A program made the position numbers and the translations under genes. 64,000 bases of DNA. It comes from Dinoroseobacter shibae DFL 12 = DSM 16493. Its GTDB lineage: Bacteria > Pseudomonadota > Alphaproteobacteria > Rhodobacterales > Rhodobacteraceae. This document shows, piece after piece, positions 9,911 through 20,374 of this stretch. How positions within the stretch are numbered: the first letter of the stretch is position 1; each line of letters begins with the position of its first letter. The stretch covers positions 1,364,001-1,428,000 of the forward strand of contig NC_009952.1 of the NCBI RefSeq assembly GCF_000018145.1. The letters are read 5' to 3'. The notes under the pieces were generated by a model. The model ran no database searches. It was not told where the DNA came from and saw only the letters and a list, made by a program, of their open reading frames with translations.

Positions 9911-10320
9911 GTGATCAAAACGCCAACCCCTTCGCCATGCTGATGGAACAGAGCCAGGCCTGGGCGAAATCCATGAACCCCGCGCTGGAGCATTTCACCC
10001 CTAAGGGGTTCGAGAAGCTCTGGCCGACCGTGCCCGCTGAGGTCATGGAAGCCATGATGGGCCAGACCTTCAATCCCGGCGGGCTCGATGCCAAGACGCG
10101 GCTGCTGCTCACGCTCGGCGGGCTGACGGTGCACGGCGCGCAGGCCGAGGCGCAGATCCGCATGACCGTGCGCCATGCGGTCGAGGCGGGGGCGACGAAA
10201 CAGGAGATCGCCGAGACCATCGGCCAGATGGCCATGTTCAGCGGCATCCCCGCCATGACCAAGGCCATGGAACTGGCCACCGAGGTTCTCGAAGAGGCCG
10301 GCGAGGGGGAGAGCGAATGA
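9907..10320 (+). CDS. carboxymuconolactone decarboxylase family protein
   Basis: A 137-residue helical protein coupled to nuoI by an ATGA overlap. The central block ([20 protein letters not shown], then [18 protein letters not shown]) has the CMD/AhpD-like layout. The redox CxxC of AhpD-type members is absent, so alkylhydroperoxidase activity is unlikely. In a nuo operon it may be a scaffold or assembly protein, but nothing in the sequence proves that. The acidic tail ends GEGESE. Confidence 0.85.
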   Translation: MSDQNANPFAMLMEQSQAWAKSMNPALEHFTPKGFEKLWPTVPAEVMEAMMGQTFNPGGLDAKTRLLLTLGGLTVHGAQAEAQIRMTVRHAVEAGATKQEIAETIGQMAMFSGIPAMTKAMELATEVLEEAGEGESE

Positions 10321-10342
10321 CAGTCGCAACGGAGGGGCGCAC

Positions 10343-10957
10343 ATGACAGTCGCCGACATCACCTTCTATCTTTTCGCGATCACCGTGGTGACGGCGGGGC
10401 TTTTCGTGACGCTGGCGCGCAACCCGGTCCATTCGGTGCTCTGGCTGATCCTGGCGTTCCTGTCCTCGGCGGGGCTCTTCGTGCTCCTGGGGGCGGAATT
10501 TGTCGCGATGCTGCTGATCATTGTCTATGTGGGGGCGGTCGCGGTGCTGTTCCTGTTCGTGGTGATGATGCTCGACGTGGATTTCGCCGAATTGAAGGCC
10601 GAAATGGCCAGCTATATCCCCATGGCCGCGCTGATCGGGATCGTCCTGCTGATGCAGCTGGCCATGGTGTTCGGCAACTGGACCTTCTCCGAGGAGGCGC
10701 TCGCCCAGCGTGGGGCGGTGACGCCGGATCTGAACGAGGTGCAGAACACCGCCGCCCTCGGGCTGCTGATCTATGACGATTACATCCTTCTCTTCCAGGC
10801 CTCCGGGCTGATCCTGCTGGTGGCGATGATCGGGGCGATCGTGCTGACCCTGCGCCACCGCGTGGGCATCAAGCGCCAGAACGTGGTCGCCCAGATGCAG
10901 CGCGACCCGGCCAAGGCGATGGAGTTGAAGGACGTGAAGCCGGGGCAGGGGCTCTAG
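10343..10957 (+). CDS. nuoJ: NADH-quinone oxidoreductase subunit J
   Basis: The ND6-type membrane subunit, 204 residues with five predicted helices. The conserved segment [25 protein letters not shown], here at roughly 50-75, contains the pi-bulge region characteristic of ND6. It has a strong ribosome site (GGAGGGG) and follows the CMD gene. It couples quinone reduction to the antiporter-like subunits. Confidence 0.97.
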   Translation: MTVADITFYLFAITVVTAGLFVTLARNPVHSVLWLILAFLSSAGLFVLLGAEFVAMLLIIVYVGAVAVLFLFVVMMLDVDFAELKAEMASYIPMAALIGIVLLMQLAMVFGNWTFSEEALAQRGAVTPDLNEVQNTAALGLLIYDDYILLFQASGLILLVAMIGAIVLTLRHRVGIKRQNVVAQMQRDPAKAMELKDVKPGQGL

Positions 10958-11017
10958 CCCTGGCCTGATCGGGGCGCCGGTCCATGTCGGCGCTCCATGA
11001 AACGACCATAAAGAAGA

Positions 11018-11035
11018 CGGAGCCAAAAGGCTCCG
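11018..11035 (+). promoter_or_regulatory. hairpin abutting the ribosome site of a 29-residue gene
   Basis: CGGAGCC (11018-11024), AAAA loop, GGCTCCG (11029-11035): a 7-base stem with tetraloop. The stem ends at the first base of the GGAGGG ribosome site for the small gene at 11043. It could protect the nuoJ mRNA end or tune initiation at the small gene. There is no T tract, so it is not an intrinsic terminator. Confidence 0.5.
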
Positions 11036-11042
11036 GAGGGAC

Positions 11043-11132
11043 ATGATGGACGGTGACCTTGTTGCAATTCTGGTGGCGATTGCCGTCGGCGTGCTCGCGT
11101 CTTTCGGGTATTTCAACCGGAAGAAGCGCTGA
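11043..11132 (+). CDS. 29-residue single-helix membrane micropeptide
   Basis: ATGATG start with a near-ideal ribosome site (CCGGAGGGAC) 2-8 bases upstream. The product, MMDGDLVAIL then VAIAVGVLAS and FGYFNRKKR, is one membrane helix with a short acidic N-terminus and basic C-terminus, the positive-inside pattern of small bioenergetic micropeptides. It lies between nuoJ and nuoK. Too short for family assignment. Translation is supported by the ribosome site and by composition; a role as a complex I small subunit is speculation. Confidence 0.6.
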   Translation: MMDGDLVAILVAIAVGVLASFGYFNRKKR

Positions 11133-11138
11133 ACGCCT

Positions 11139-11633
11139 ATGACGCGCGTGTCGCAATACCTGACTTTGGCCGCTGGCTCGGCGGTTGTGCTGCTGGCTGC
11201 GGCGAAGTCGGCCGCTGCGCCGGAGCTGAACGCGTGCACGCGGACCACCCATATCTCCCATGGCGGAGAGGACGGGCATCGCGACCTGGGGGCGGGCCGG
11301 GTCATGTACCGGGTCTGGTGGTCCCAGGAGGGCACCTACAGCGACTATATCGTGGCCGAGTGCGCCGCGGGGCGCGCGCTGGTCACCCGCGCCGCGGAGG
11401 AACGCATGCGCGCGCGCCTGCCCTTCGACCGCACCCCGGCGGTCACCCGGGTGCTGGAGCGTCACGCGCAGCGCGATCCGATCTTCTTCGATCTCGACCG
11501 GCTGGCCGACGACCTCGCGCATACCGGGCGGGACACGCGGATCGAGATGCCGCAGGTCGAACCCTGCGCCTGTGCCGCGGTCTATCCGCAGGCCGGCGCC
11601 GCGTGGACCCCATATGCGGAGACCGCGCAATGA
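11139..11633 (+). CDS. exported hypothetical protein in nuo operon
   Basis: A 164-residue protein with a signal peptide (about 1-27, ending SAAA). The mature part has four cysteines (ELNACTR, VAECAAG, EPCACAA) and a charged middle. No family recognised. It starts 6 bases after the micropeptide stop and its own stop overlaps the next small frame by 4 bases. Periplasmic location is predicted; function unknown. Confidence 0.7.
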   Translation: MTRVSQYLTLAAGSAVVLLAAAKSAAAPELNACTRTTHISHGGEDGHRDLGAGRVMYRVWWSQEGTYSDYIVAECAAGRALVTRAAEERMRARLPFDRTPAVTRVLERHAQRDPIFFDLDRLADDLAHTGRDTRIEMPQVEPCACAAVYPQAGAAWTPYAETAQ

Positions 11634-11719
11634 GTTTTGAACACTGGATGCAGGCGGCCCGCGGGACGGGCCAGCGGACCGGGGCGCCAGCCGCCCGAGG
11701 GACGGGAGTAGGCACATGA
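11630..11719 (+). CDS. possible 29-residue peptide coupled to nuoK
   Basis: A frame starting [10 protein letters not shown] and ending GTGVGT that begins in an ATGA overlap with the previous gene and ends in another ATGA overlap with nuoK. It would bridge translation from 11139 into nuoK. The product is soluble, Gly/Ala/Arg-rich and unlike any family I know. The ribosome site of nuoK (GGGAGTAGGC) lies inside it. It may serve only as a coupling leader. Confidence 0.35.
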   Translation: MSFEHWMQAARGTGQRTGAPAARGTGVGT

Positions 11720-12021
11720 TCGGACTGGAACATTACCTGACGGTGGCCGCGGCGCTGTTCGTCATCGGCATCTTCGGGATTTTCCTGAACCGCAAGAACG
11801 TGATCGTCATCCTGATGTCGATCGAGCTGATGCTGCTTGCGGTGAACATCAACCTGGTGGCCTTCTCGGCCTTCCTCGGGGATCTGGTGGGGCAGGTCTT
11901 CACCCTTTTCGTGCTGACCGTCGCCGCCGCGGAGGCCGCCATCGGCCTCGCCATCCTCGTCTGCTTCTTCCGCAACCGCGGAACAATCGCGGTCGAAGAC
12001 GTCTCGAACATGAAGGGCTGA
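11716..12021 (+). CDS. nuoK: NADH-quinone oxidoreductase subunit K
   Basis: ND4L-type subunit, 101 residues with three membrane helices. Two buried glutamates of the proton channel lie in the second and third helices ([10 protein letters not shown] and [10 protein letters not shown]). It links the quinone module to the antiporter-like subunits. Followed within 4 bases by nuoL. Confidence 0.98.
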   Translation: MIGLEHYLTVAAALFVIGIFGIFLNRKNVIVILMSIELMLLAVNINLVAFSAFLGDLVGQVFTLFVLTVAAAEAAIGLAILVCFFRNRGTIAVEDVSNMKG

Positions 12022-12025
12022 GACC

Positions 12026-14083
12026 ATGGAATCGATTATCCTCTTTGCCCCCCTGGTCGGCGCGCTGATCTGCGGCTTCGGCTGGAAGTTCATCGGCGAG
12101 AAGGCCGCGCTCTGGGTCTCGACGGGCTTCGTGTTCCTTGCGGCGATCCTGAGCTGGTTCGTCTTCCTGACCTTCGACGGCACGACCGAGCAGATCCAGG
12201 TCCTGCGCTGGATCGAGAGCGGGTCGCTCGCCGCCGACTGGGCGATCCGGATGGACCGGCTGACGGCGATCATGCTGATCGTGGTCAACACGGTCTCGGC
12301 GCTCGTGCATCTCTATTCCTTCGGCTACATGGACCACGACCCCCAGTGGCGCGAGGGCGAGACCTACAAGCCGCGTTTCTTCGCGTATCTGAGCTTCTTC
12401 ACCTTCGCGATGCTGATGCTCGTGACCTCCGACAACCTGGTGCAGATGTTCTTCGGTTGGGAAGGGGTGGGCGTGGCCTCGTATCTCCTGATCGGGTTCT
12501 ACTGGCGCAAGCCGTCGGCCGGGGCCGCGGCCATGAAGGCCTTCATCGTCAACCGGGTGGGGGATTTCGGCTTCCTTCTGGGCATCTTCGCCCTGTTCTA
12601 CCTGACCGACAGCGTGAATCTCACGGACATCTTCGCCGCCGCGCCCGAGCTGGCCGAGACCCAGATCAGCTTCCTGTGGACCGACTGGAACGCCGCGAAC
12701 CTGATCGCCTTCCTGCTCTTCATCGGGGCGATGGGAAAATCGGCGCAGCTTTTCCTGCACACCTGGCTGCCGGACGCGATGGAAGGCCCGACGCCCGTCT
12801 CGGCGCTGATCCACGCCGCGACCATGGTGACCGCGGGCGTGTTCCTCGTGTGCCGGATGTCCCCGGTGATGGAGTTCGCGCCCCAGGCCATGACCTTCGT
12901 GACCTTCGTGGGGGCCACCACCGCCTTTTTCGCCGCGACCGTGGGCCTGGTGCAGAACGACATCAAGCGCGTAATCGCCTATTCGACCTGTTCGCAGCTG
13001 GGCTACATGTTCGTGGCCGCGGGCGTGGGGGCCTATCCGGTGGCGATGTTCCACCTGTTCACCCACGCGTTCTTCAAGGCGATGCTGTTCCTGGGCGCGG
13101 GCTCGGTCATCCATGCCATGCACCACGAGCAGGACATGCGCAACTACGGCGGTCTGCGCAAGAAGATCCCCTATACCTTCTGGGCGATGATGATCGGCAC
13201 CCTTGCCATCACCGGCGTCGGCATCCCGCTGACGGGTTGGATCGGCTTCGCGGGCTTTGCCTCCAAGGACGCGGTGATCGAGAGCGCCTTTGCCGGGACG
13301 AACGCGGCGCATATGTACGCCTTCTGGATGCTGGTGATCGCCGCGCTGATGACCAGCTTCTACAGCTGGCGGCTGATGTTCATGACCTTCTACGGCACGC
13401 CGCGCGGCGACAAGCACACCCACGAGCACGCCCATGAAAGCCCCAAGGTCATGCTGATCCCGCTGGGCGTTCTGGCGCTTGGGTCGGTCTTTGCCGGGGC
13501 GATCTGGTATGGCAGCTTCTTCGGCCACACCGACGAGGTCGCGAAGTTCTACGGCATTCCCTATGCCGAGGAGCAGAGCGAGGAGGCCCATGCCGACGAC
13601 GGGCATCACTATGTCTATGCGGGCCAGCCCGGTGAGGGCGCGGTCTACATGGCGCCCGAGAACACGGTCATGGCCGATGCCCATGACGTGCCGAAATGGG
13701 TGAAGGTCAGCCCCTTCGTGGCGATGCTGATCGGGCTGGGCCTGAGCTACCTGTTCTACATCCGCAAGCCGAGCCTGCCGGGCACCTTCGCCGAGACGCT
13801 CTGGCCGGTCTACAATTTCATCTACAACAAGTGGTATTTCGACGAGATCTATGACGCGGTCTTCGTCAAGCCTTCCAAGGCGATCGGCCGGTTCCTCTGG
13901 ACCAAGGGGGACGGGGCGACCATCGACGGCGGCATCAACGGGCTCGCGATGGGGATCATTCCGTTCTTCACGCGGCTCGCGGGCCGGGCGCAGTCGGGCT
14001 ACCTCTTCCACTATGCCTTCGCCATGGTGCTGGGCATCACGATCCTGGTCACCTGGATGATGATCGGGGGCGGAGCAGAGTAA
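12026..14083 (+). CDS. nuoL: NADH-quinone oxidoreductase subunit L
   Basis: Distal antiporter-like proton pump (ND5), 685 residues. The conserved [19 protein letters not shown] near residue 145, the [27 protein letters not shown] block and the long C-terminal region that forms the lateral helix are all present. A His/Glu-rich hydrophilic loop ([13 protein letters not shown] and the segment [14 protein letters not shown]) stands out around 450-520. Its stop shares a base with the nuoM start. Confidence 0.98.
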   Translation: MESIILFAPLVGALICGFGWKFIGEKAALWVSTGFVFLAAILSWFVFLTFDGTTEQIQVLRWIESGSLAADWAIRMDRLTAIMLIVVNTVSALVHLYSFGYMDHDPQWREGETYKPRFFAYLSFFTFAMLMLVTSDNLVQMFFGWEGVGVASYLLIGFYWRKPSAGAAAMKAFIVNRVGDFGFLLGIFALFYLTDSVNLTDIFAAAPELAETQISFLWTDWNAANLIAFLLFIGAMGKSAQLFLHTWLPDAMEGPTPVSALIHAATMVTAGVFLVCRMSPVMEFAPQAMTFVTFVGATTAFFAATVGLVQNDIKRVIAYSTCSQLGYMFVAAGVGAYPVAMFHLFTHAFFKAMLFLGAGSVIHAMHHEQDMRNYGGLRKKIPYTFWAMMIGTLAITGVGIPLTGWIGFAGFASKDAVIESAFAGTNAAHMYAFWMLVIAALMTSFYSWRLMFMTFYGTPRGDKHTHEHAHESPKVMLIPLGVLALGSVFAGAIWYGSFFGHTDEVAKFYGIPYAEEQSEEAHADDGHHYVYAGQPGEGAVYMAPENTVMADAHDVPKWVKVSPFVAMLIGLGLSYLFYIRKPSLPGTFAETLWPVYNFIYNKWYFDEIYDAVFVKPSKAIGRFLWTKGDGATIDGGINGLAMGIIPFFTRLAGRAQSGYLFHYAFAMVLGITILVTWMMIGGGAE

Positions 14084-15630
14084 TGGACAACCTCCTTTCC
14101 ATCATCACCTTCATTCCCGCGGTCGCGGCCCTGATCCTGGCGCTGTTCCTGCGCGGCGATGACGAGGCCGCGCGGCGCAACGCCAAGTGGCTGGCGCTGA
14201 TCGCGACCTCGGTGACCTTCATCCTGTCGCTCTTCCTGCTGGCCGGGTTCGACCCGCAGGACACCGGCTTCCAGTTCGTCGAGGAACGCCCCTGGGTGCT
14301 CGGGCTGACCTACAAGATGGGGGTGGACGGCATCTCGATCCTGTTCGTGATGCTGACCACCTTCCTGATGCCGATCACCATCGCGTCGTGCTGGACGGTG
14401 GAGACGCGGGTCAAGGAATACATGATCGCCTTCCTGGTGCTCGAGACGCTGATGATCGGCGTGTTCACCGCGCTCGACCTGGTGCTGTTCTACCTGTTCT
14501 TCGAGGCCGGGCTGATCCCGATGTTCCTGATCATCGGCATCTGGGGCGGGGCGAACCGGATCTATGCCAGCTTCAAGTTCTTCCTCTATACCTTCCTCGG
14601 CTCGGTCCTGATGCTGGTGGCGATGGTCGCGATGTATGTGGATGCGGGCACGACGGATATCCCGACGCTGCTGACCCACCAGTTCGGCACGACCACGATC
14701 GAGGTGCTGGGCATCCACATCCTCGGCGGGATGCAGGTGCTGCTGTGGCTGGCCTTCTTCGCCAGTTTCGCGGTGAAGATGCCCATGTGGCCGGTCCATA
14801 CCTGGCTGCCGGACGCCCACGTGCAGGCGCCGACCGCGGGCTCCGTGGTGCTGGCGGCGATCCTGCTGAAGATGGGGGGCTACGGTTTCCTGCGCTTCTC
14901 GCTGCCGATGTTCCCGGTGGCCTCCGACATCATGGCGCCGCTGGTGCTGTGGCTGTCGGCCATCGCAATCGTCTACACCTCGCTCGTGGCCCTGGTGCAG
15001 ACCGACATGAAGAAGCTGATCGCCTATTCCTCCGTCGCCCATATGGGCTTCGTGACCATGGGGATCTTCGCGGCGAACCAGCAGGGCGTCGACGGGGCGA
15101 TCTTCCAGATGATCAGCCACGGCTTCATCTCCGGCGCGCTGTTTCTCTGCGTCGGCGTGATCTACGACCGGATGCACACCCGCGAGATCGACGCCTATGG
15201 CGGCCTTGTGAACCGGATGCCGGCCTATGCGCTCGTGTTCATGCTCTTCACCATGGCCAATGTGGGCCTGCCGGGCACCTCGGGCTTCGTGGGCGAATTC
15301 CTGACCTTGGTGGGCGTCTTCCAGGTCAACACCTGGGTGGCCTTTGTCGCGGCCACCGGCGTCATCCTGTCGGCGGGCTATGCGCTCTGGCTCTACCGCC
15401 GGGTGGTGTTCGGCGACCTGATCAAGGAAAGCCTGAAGACGATCAACGACATGACCCTGCGGGAGCGGGCGATCTTCGCGCCGCTGATCGTGATGACGCT
15501 CCTGCTGGGCGTCTATCCGAGCCTTGTGACCGACATCATCGGCCCCTCCGTCGAGGGGATGCTGACCCAATACACCGCGCAGGTGGCGGCCTTCGTGCCC
15601 GACACCATGGTCGCCGGCACCGCGCACTGA
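14083..15630 (+). CDS. nuoM: NADH-quinone oxidoreductase subunit M
   Basis: ND4-type antiporter-like proton pump, 515 residues, about 14 helices. Visible signatures: [52 protein letters not shown] and [15 protein letters not shown]. The ATG overlaps the nuoL stop by one base (TAATG), so translation is coupled. Confidence 0.98.
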   Translation: MDNLLSIITFIPAVAALILALFLRGDDEAARRNAKWLALIATSVTFILSLFLLAGFDPQDTGFQFVEERPWVLGLTYKMGVDGISILFVMLTTFLMPITIASCWTVETRVKEYMIAFLVLETLMIGVFTALDLVLFYLFFEAGLIPMFLIIGIWGGANRIYASFKFFLYTFLGSVLMLVAMVAMYVDAGTTDIPTLLTHQFGTTTIEVLGIHILGGMQVLLWLAFFASFAVKMPMWPVHTWLPDAHVQAPTAGSVVLAAILLKMGGYGFLRFSLPMFPVASDIMAPLVLWLSAIAIVYTSLVALVQTDMKKLIAYSSVAHMGFVTMGIFAANQQGVDGAIFQMISHGFISGALFLCVGVIYDRMHTREIDAYGGLVNRMPAYALVFMLFTMANVGLPGTSGFVGEFLTLVGVFQVNTWVAFVAATGVILSAGYALWLYRRVVFGDLIKESLKTINDMTLRERAIFAPLIVMTLLLGVYPSLVTDIIGPSVEGMLTQYTAQVAAFVPDTMVAGTAH

Positions 15631-15640
15631 GGACTGAGCC

Positions 15641-17080
15641 ATGATTTCCCAAGATATCGCGATCGTGATGCCCGAAATTGCCCTGGCGATCTTCGCCATG
15701 GCCGGGCTGATGTACGGCGTCTACACGGGCAAGGACCGCACGGCGCCCCTGCTGGTCTGGCTGACCGCGGCCGTGTTCGTCGGGCTGGCCTTCTGGATCG
15801 GCATCTCGGCAGAGGGCGACCGCGTCGCCTTCGGGGGCATGTTCGTCGATGACAGTTTCGCGCGCTTCGCCAAGATCACGATCCTTCTGTCGGCCGCCGC
15901 GATCTTGGTGATGAGCCTCGATCACATGTCCAAGCTGGGCATCCTTAAATTCGAATACCCCATCCTGATCGCGCTCGCGGTGGTGGGCATGATGATGATG
16001 GTCTCCGCGGGCGACCTGATGGCGCTCTACATGGGGCTGGAGCTGCAATCGCTCGCCCTCTACGTGGTCGCCTCGATCCACCGCGACGACTCGCGCTCCA
16101 CCGAAGCCGGCCTGAAATACTTCGTCCTGGGCGCGCTCAGTTCGGGCATGCTGCTCTATGGTGCGTCGCTGACCTATGGCTACGCGGGCACGACGCTCTT
16201 CTCGGGGATCATCACCACGGCGACCGAGGGCGAGATCTCCATGGGTCTGCTCTTCGGTCTCGTCTTCCTGACCGCGGGCCTTGCGTTCAAGGTCTCCGCC
16301 GCGCCCTTCCACATGTGGACGCCGGATGTCTACGAAGGCTCGCCCACGCCGGTTACCGCACTCTTTGCCACCGCACCCAAGGTCGCGGCCATGGCGCTCT
16401 TTGCGCGCGTGGTCCATGACGCCTTCGGCAACGCGATCGGCGACTGGCAGCAGATCGTCGCCTTCCTCGCGGTGCTGTCGATGTTCCTGGGCTCCATCGC
16501 GGCGATCGGCCAGACCGACATCAAGCGGCTGATGGCCTACTCCTCCATCGCCCATATGGGTTTTGCGCTGATGGGGCTGGCCGCGGGCACGGTCGGGGGG
16601 GTGCAGGCGATGCTGATCTACATGGCGATCTACGTGACCATGAATATCGGCACCTTCGCCTTCATCCTGTCGATGGAGAAGGACGGGGTCGCCGTGACAG
16701 AGATCGCCTCGCTCAACCAGTTCGCCAGCCGGGAGCCGACCAAGGCCATGGCGCTGCTGCTGCTGATGTTCAGCCTGGCGGGCATCCCGCCGCTGCTGGG
16801 CTTTTTCGGCAAGTATACCGTGCTGCTGGCCGCGGTGGACGGGGGCCTGACCTGGCTTGCCATCGCCGGGGTCATGGCCTCGGTGATCGGGGCGTTCTAC
16901 TACCTGCGCATCGTCTACTACATGTATTTCGGCAAGGCCGACGACGCGCTCGAAGGCAGCATGCCGATGGTCCAATACGGCTTTCTCATGGCGTCCGCCG
17001 TGATCATGCTGGTGGGGATCGTCAATTTCTTCGGGGTCGAAGGCATGGCGCTGGCCGCGGCGGAATCGCTTGTCCGCTGA
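15641..17080 (+). CDS. nuoN: NADH-quinone oxidoreductase subunit N
   Basis: ND2-type antiporter-like proton pump, 479 residues, 14 helices. Signatures: [32 protein letters not shown] and [15 protein letters not shown]. Last nuo gene of the operon; its 3-prime end overlaps the TTG start of birA by 11 bases. Confidence 0.98.
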   Translation: MISQDIAIVMPEIALAIFAMAGLMYGVYTGKDRTAPLLVWLTAAVFVGLAFWIGISAEGDRVAFGGMFVDDSFARFAKITILLSAAAILVMSLDHMSKLGILKFEYPILIALAVVGMMMMVSAGDLMALYMGLELQSLALYVVASIHRDDSRSTEAGLKYFVLGALSSGMLLYGASLTYGYAGTTLFSGIITTATEGEISMGLLFGLVFLTAGLAFKVSAAPFHMWTPDVYEGSPTPVTALFATAPKVAAMALFARVVHDAFGNAIGDWQQIVAFLAVLSMFLGSIAAIGQTDIKRLMAYSSIAHMGFALMGLAAGTVGGVQAMLIYMAIYVTMNIGTFAFILSMEKDGVAVTEIASLNQFASREPTKAMALLLLMFSLAGIPPLLGFFGKYTVLLAAVDGGLTWLAIAGVMASVIGAFYYLRIVYYMYFGKADDALEGSMPMVQYGFLMASAVIMLVGIVNFFGVEGMALAAAESLVR

Positions 17081-17825
17081 CCTGCGCTGGCCTGACGGGG
17101 TCGCGAAACGCGTCCTGGGGGAGGTCGACAGCACCAATGCCGAGGCCGCAAGGATCGCCGCCTCCCTGACCGGCCCGACCTGGATCCTCGGCCTGCGCCA
17201 GACGGCGGCCCGGGGCCGCCGGGGTCGCGCCTGGGCCAATCCCGAGGGCAATTTCGCCGCCACCCTCGTGATGCGCCCTTTCGAGACCACCGATCAGGTT
17301 GCGCTCCGGTCCTTCGTGGCCGCGCTTGCGCTGATGGATGCACTGATCCTCGCCACGGGACGGCCTGAATCCGTATCCCTGAAATGGCCCAATGACGTGT
17401 TGCTGAATGGCGGCAAGGTGGCGGGCATCCTGCTCGAATCCATGGGCACCCAAGGCAACCTTACCCTCGCCATCGGGATCGGCGTCAACCTGATCGCCGC
17501 CCCGCCCGCCGACAGCGTGGAGCCCGGCGCGCTGCCGCCTGTGTCTCTGGCGGGCGAGACCGGGATCGAGATCGGACCCGAAGGCTTCCTCGACTTGCTC
17601 GCCCCCGCCTATGCCCGGCGCGAGGCCAGCTTCACCACCTACGGCTTTGCCCCCATCCGCACCGCTTGGCTCGATGCGGCCGCCCATCTCGGCGCCCCGA
17701 TCCGCGCCCGCACCATGACCGAGGAGGTCCACGGCACCTTCGACGGGCTCGCCGAGGACGGCGCGCTGATCCTCACCACCGCCTCCGGCCGGCGCACCCT
17801 CCCGGCGGCAGACGTGTTTTTCTGA
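17070..17825 (+). CDS. birA: biotin--[acetyl-CoA-carboxylase] ligase
   Basis: Attaches biotin to the carboxyl carrier protein through biotinyl-AMP. The 251-residue protein has the ligase domain with STNAEA, the biotin/ATP loop [13 protein letters not shown] and [17 protein letters not shown], plus a C-terminal SH3-like domain. It lacks the N-terminal DNA-binding domain of E. coli BirA, so it is the monofunctional type. The chosen start is TTG at 17070 inside nuoN; no ATG gives a full domain. Nuo-birA-coaX-rnj in one direction suggests a shared transcript. Confidence 0.93.
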   Translation: MSADLRWPDGVAKRVLGEVDSTNAEAARIAASLTGPTWILGLRQTAARGRRGRAWANPEGNFAATLVMRPFETTDQVALRSFVAALALMDALILATGRPESVSLKWPNDVLLNGGKVAGILLESMGTQGNLTLAIGIGVNLIAAPPADSVEPGALPPVSLAGETGIEIGPEGFLDLLAPAYARREASFTTYGFAPIRTAWLDAAAHLGAPIRARTMTEEVHGTFDGLAEDGALILTTASGRRTLPAADVFF

Positions 17826-17845
17826 GAAACGAGAGGAGCAGCCCA

Positions 17846-18616
17846 ATGCTTCTGGCCATCGACTGCGGCAACACCAACACGGTCTTCGCGATCCATGACG
17901 GCACCGACTTCGTGGCGGTCTGGCGCACCGCGACCGAGCACCAGCGCACCGCCGACCAGTACTATGTCTGGCTGCAAAGCCTGATGCAGATGCAGAAGAT
18001 CGAGGTGGAGATCACCGAGGTCATAATCTCGTCGACCGTGCCGCGGGTGGTGTTCAACCTGCGCGTCCTGTGCGACCGCTACTTCAACTGCCGCCCGCTG
18101 GTGGTGGGCAAGCCCGGCTGTGCGCTGCCGGTGGATGTGCGCGTCGATGCGGGCACCCAGGTGGGCCCCGACCGGCTGGTCAACACCGTGGCCGGTTTCA
18201 CCCAGTTCGGCGGCGACCTGATCGTGGTGGATTTCGGCACCGCCACCACCTTCGACGTGGTCGATGTGGACGGTGCCTATGTCGGTGGGGTGATCGCGCC
18301 GGGCGTGAATCTCAGCCTGGAGGCGCTGCACAACGCCGCAGCCGCCTTGCCCCATGTGGATATCTCCATGCCCGACACGGTCGTGGGCACGAACACCGTG
18401 GCCTGCATGCAGTCGGGTGTCTTCTGGGGCTATGTGGGTCTCGTGCGCGAGATCTGCGCCCAGATCAAGGCCGAGCGCGCCCGCCCCATGCGCGTGATTG
18501 CCACCGGCGGACTGGCTCCATTGTTCTCCCAGGGCGCGGAACTGTTTGACGCGTGGGTGGATGATCTGACAATGCAGGGGCTCGTGACGATAAACAGTTA
18601 TAACAGAGAGGCATGA
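17846..18616 (+). CDS. coaX: type III pantothenate kinase
   Basis: First step of coenzyme A synthesis, pantothenate to 4-phosphopantothenate. The 256-residue protein starts MLLAIDCGNTNTVFAIHDG, carrying the phosphate-1 motif of the ASKHA fold; GPDRLVNTV and DFGTATTFDVVD are the other hallmark segments of CoaX. A good GAGAGGAGCA ribosome site precedes the ATG. The stop overlaps the next start. Confidence 0.95.
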   Translation: MLLAIDCGNTNTVFAIHDGTDFVAVWRTATEHQRTADQYYVWLQSLMQMQKIEVEITEVIISSTVPRVVFNLRVLCDRYFNCRPLVVGKPGCALPVDVRVDAGTQVGPDRLVNTVAGFTQFGGDLIVVDFGTATTFDVVDVDGAYVGGVIAPGVNLSLEALHNAAAALPHVDISMPDTVVGTNTVACMQSGVFWGYVGLVREICAQIKAERARPMRVIATGGLAPLFSQGAELFDAWVDDLTMQGLVTINSYNREA

Positions 18617-20286
18617 TGGCAGAGCGGTTGATCTATCTTCCCCTGGGCGGCGCGGGGGAGATTGGCATGAATGCCTATGTCTACGGCTACGGTCCCGAGG
18701 GGCGCGAGCGGTATATCCTCGTCGATCTCGGCGTGGCGTTTCCGGACATGGACACCACCCCGGGCGTGGACCTGATCACGGCGGATGTGTCGTGGCTGGC
18801 CGAGCGCGCCGACCGGCTGGAGGCGATCTTCGTCACCCACGCCCACGAGGACCATGTGGGCGGCGTGAGCCTGCTGCATGGGCGGCTCAAGGCGCCGGTC
18901 TATGCGCGCGCCTTTACCGGCAACATCGCGCGCCGGAAGATGGAGGAAAAGGGCCTCGATCCCGACGAGGTGCGTATCGTCGGCGCCTGGCCGGAGGTGG
19001 TCGAGGCGGGACCCTTCAAGGTCTCCTACCTGCCGGTCTCCCATTCGATCCCCGAGGCCGCGGGCCTCGTGATCGACAGCCCGGCGGGCCGGGTGATCCA
19101 TACCGGCGATTTCAAGCTCGACCCGACGCCCATCGTGGGCGAGCCCTTCGATCCCGACCTGTGGCGCGAGGTGTCGAAGGACGGGGTGCTGGCCCTGGTC
19201 TGCGACAGCACCAATGTCTTCTCGCCCAAGCCCGGCCGGTCCGAGGCCGATGTGGCACCCGAGCTGAAACCGCTGGTGGCCGAGGCCAAGGGCATGGTGG
19301 TGGCCACGACCTTCGCGTCGAACATCGCCCGCCTGCGCTCTCTGGCCGAGGCGGGCCGGGAGGCCGGGCGCTCCGTCGTCCTGCTGGGCCGCGCGATGAA
19401 GCGCATGGTCACCGCCGGGGTCGAAAGCGGCGTGCTGACGGATTTCCCGCCCACGATCCCGCCCGAGGCCGCGGGTGACATCCCGCGCGACAACCTGATG
19501 CTGATCGTCACCGGCAGCCAGGGGGAACGCCGCGCCGCCTCCGCGCAATTGGCGCGCGGCAAGTATCTCGGCTTCGAGCTGACCGAAGGCGATCTCTTCG
19601 TCTTTTCCTCCAAGACCATTCCCGGCAATGAAAAGGGCGTCGCCCGGATCATGAACGCGCTCAGCGAGAAGGGCGTGGACCTCGTGGATGACGAGGGCGG
19701 GCGCTACCATGTCTCGGGCCATGCCAACCGGCCCGACCTGCTGGAAATCCACAAGCTGGTGAACCCGAAGATGGTCGTGCCCATGCATGGCGAACACCGG
19801 CACCTGCGCGCCCATGCGCGCCTGGCCGAGGCCCAGGGCCGGCGCGGCATTCTCGCGCCCAATGGCGCCATGGTCGTGCTCAGTGGCAACAAGCCCGGCG
19901 TGGTGGAGCATGTCGAGACGGGCCGCACCTATCTCGACGGCTCGCTGCTGGTGGGGGCGTTCGACGGCGTGGTGCGCGACCGGATCAAGATGGCGCTCAA
20001 CGGCCATGTGGTCGTGGCGGTGATCATCGACGAGGGCGACGACCCGATCGAAGACGCCTGGGCCGAACTGCGCGGCCTGCCCGAGATCGGCCAGAGCAAG
20101 GCCGATATGCAGGAGCTGGTGGAATACGAGGTGGGCCAGGTGTTGACCCGTGCCAACCGCAAGACGCTCGACGATGACGGGCGGCTGGAAGAGGCCGTGA
20201 CCCGCGCCGTGCGCCAGGTCTGCGTGACCGAACTGGGCCGCCGACCGGAAGTCAGCGTCCTGATCTCACGTCTGATGGCCGAGTAG
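18613..20286 (+). CDS. rnj: ribonuclease J
   Basis: Metallo-beta-lactamase/beta-CASP ribonuclease with 5-prime exo- and endonuclease activity in RNA maturation and decay. 557 residues. The zinc motif HAHEDH is at 76-81, with further motifs PVSHSIPEAAG, HTGDFKLDPTP, the beta-CASP DSTN segment and SGHANRPDL near 375. The start is ATG at 18613 (or 18616), coupled to coaX. RNase J is usual in Rhodobacterales. Confidence 0.95.
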   Translation: MMAERLIYLPLGGAGEIGMNAYVYGYGPEGRERYILVDLGVAFPDMDTTPGVDLITADVSWLAERADRLEAIFVTHAHEDHVGGVSLLHGRLKAPVYARAFTGNIARRKMEEKGLDPDEVRIVGAWPEVVEAGPFKVSYLPVSHSIPEAAGLVIDSPAGRVIHTGDFKLDPTPIVGEPFDPDLWREVSKDGVLALVCDSTNVFSPKPGRSEADVAPELKPLVAEAKGMVVATTFASNIARLRSLAEAGREAGRSVVLLGRAMKRMVTAGVESGVLTDFPPTIPPEAAGDIPRDNLMLIVTGSQGERRAASAQLARGKYLGFELTEGDLFVFSSKTIPGNEKGVARIMNALSEKGVDLVDDEGGRYHVSGHANRPDLLEIHKLVNPKMVVPMHGEHRHLRAHARLAEAQGRRGILAPNGAMVVLSGNKPGVVEHVETGRTYLDGSLLVGAFDGVVRDRIKMALNGHVVVAVIIDEGDDPIEDAWAELRGLPEIGQSKADMQELVEYEVGQVLTRANRKTLDDDGRLEEAVTRAVRQVCVTELGRRPEVSVLISRLMAE

Positions 20287-20292
20287 GGGCAG

Positions 20293-20334
20293 GGGCGGTT
20301 TGGCCGCCCGTCCGCGCCGGGGTCGATCCCCGGC
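20293..20334. terminator. tandem hairpins between convergent genes
   Basis: Two stems lie between the convergent RNase J and helicase genes: GGGCGG/CCGCCC (20293-20298 with 20304-20309) and GCCGGGG/CCCCGGC (20316-20322 with 20328-20334, loop TCGAT). Neither has a T tract. Their position fits a bidirectional transcription end for both genes. Confidence 0.5.
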
Positions 20335-20374
20335 GGGGACGGCGCCCCGTCTCGGGGCGACCGTCGCGCGGGGC

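Noticed and set aside
11900-14011. Long minus-strand open frame of about 700 codons opposite nuoL
   Set aside because: It mirrors the codon phase of nuoL, is full of His/Arg/Gly/Asp repeats typical of GC-rich antisense frames, and has no family resemblance.
14011-15699. Long minus-strand open frame opposite nuoM
   Set aside because: Same artefact as above: low-complexity His/Asp/Gln/Arg composition and complete overlap with a certain gene.
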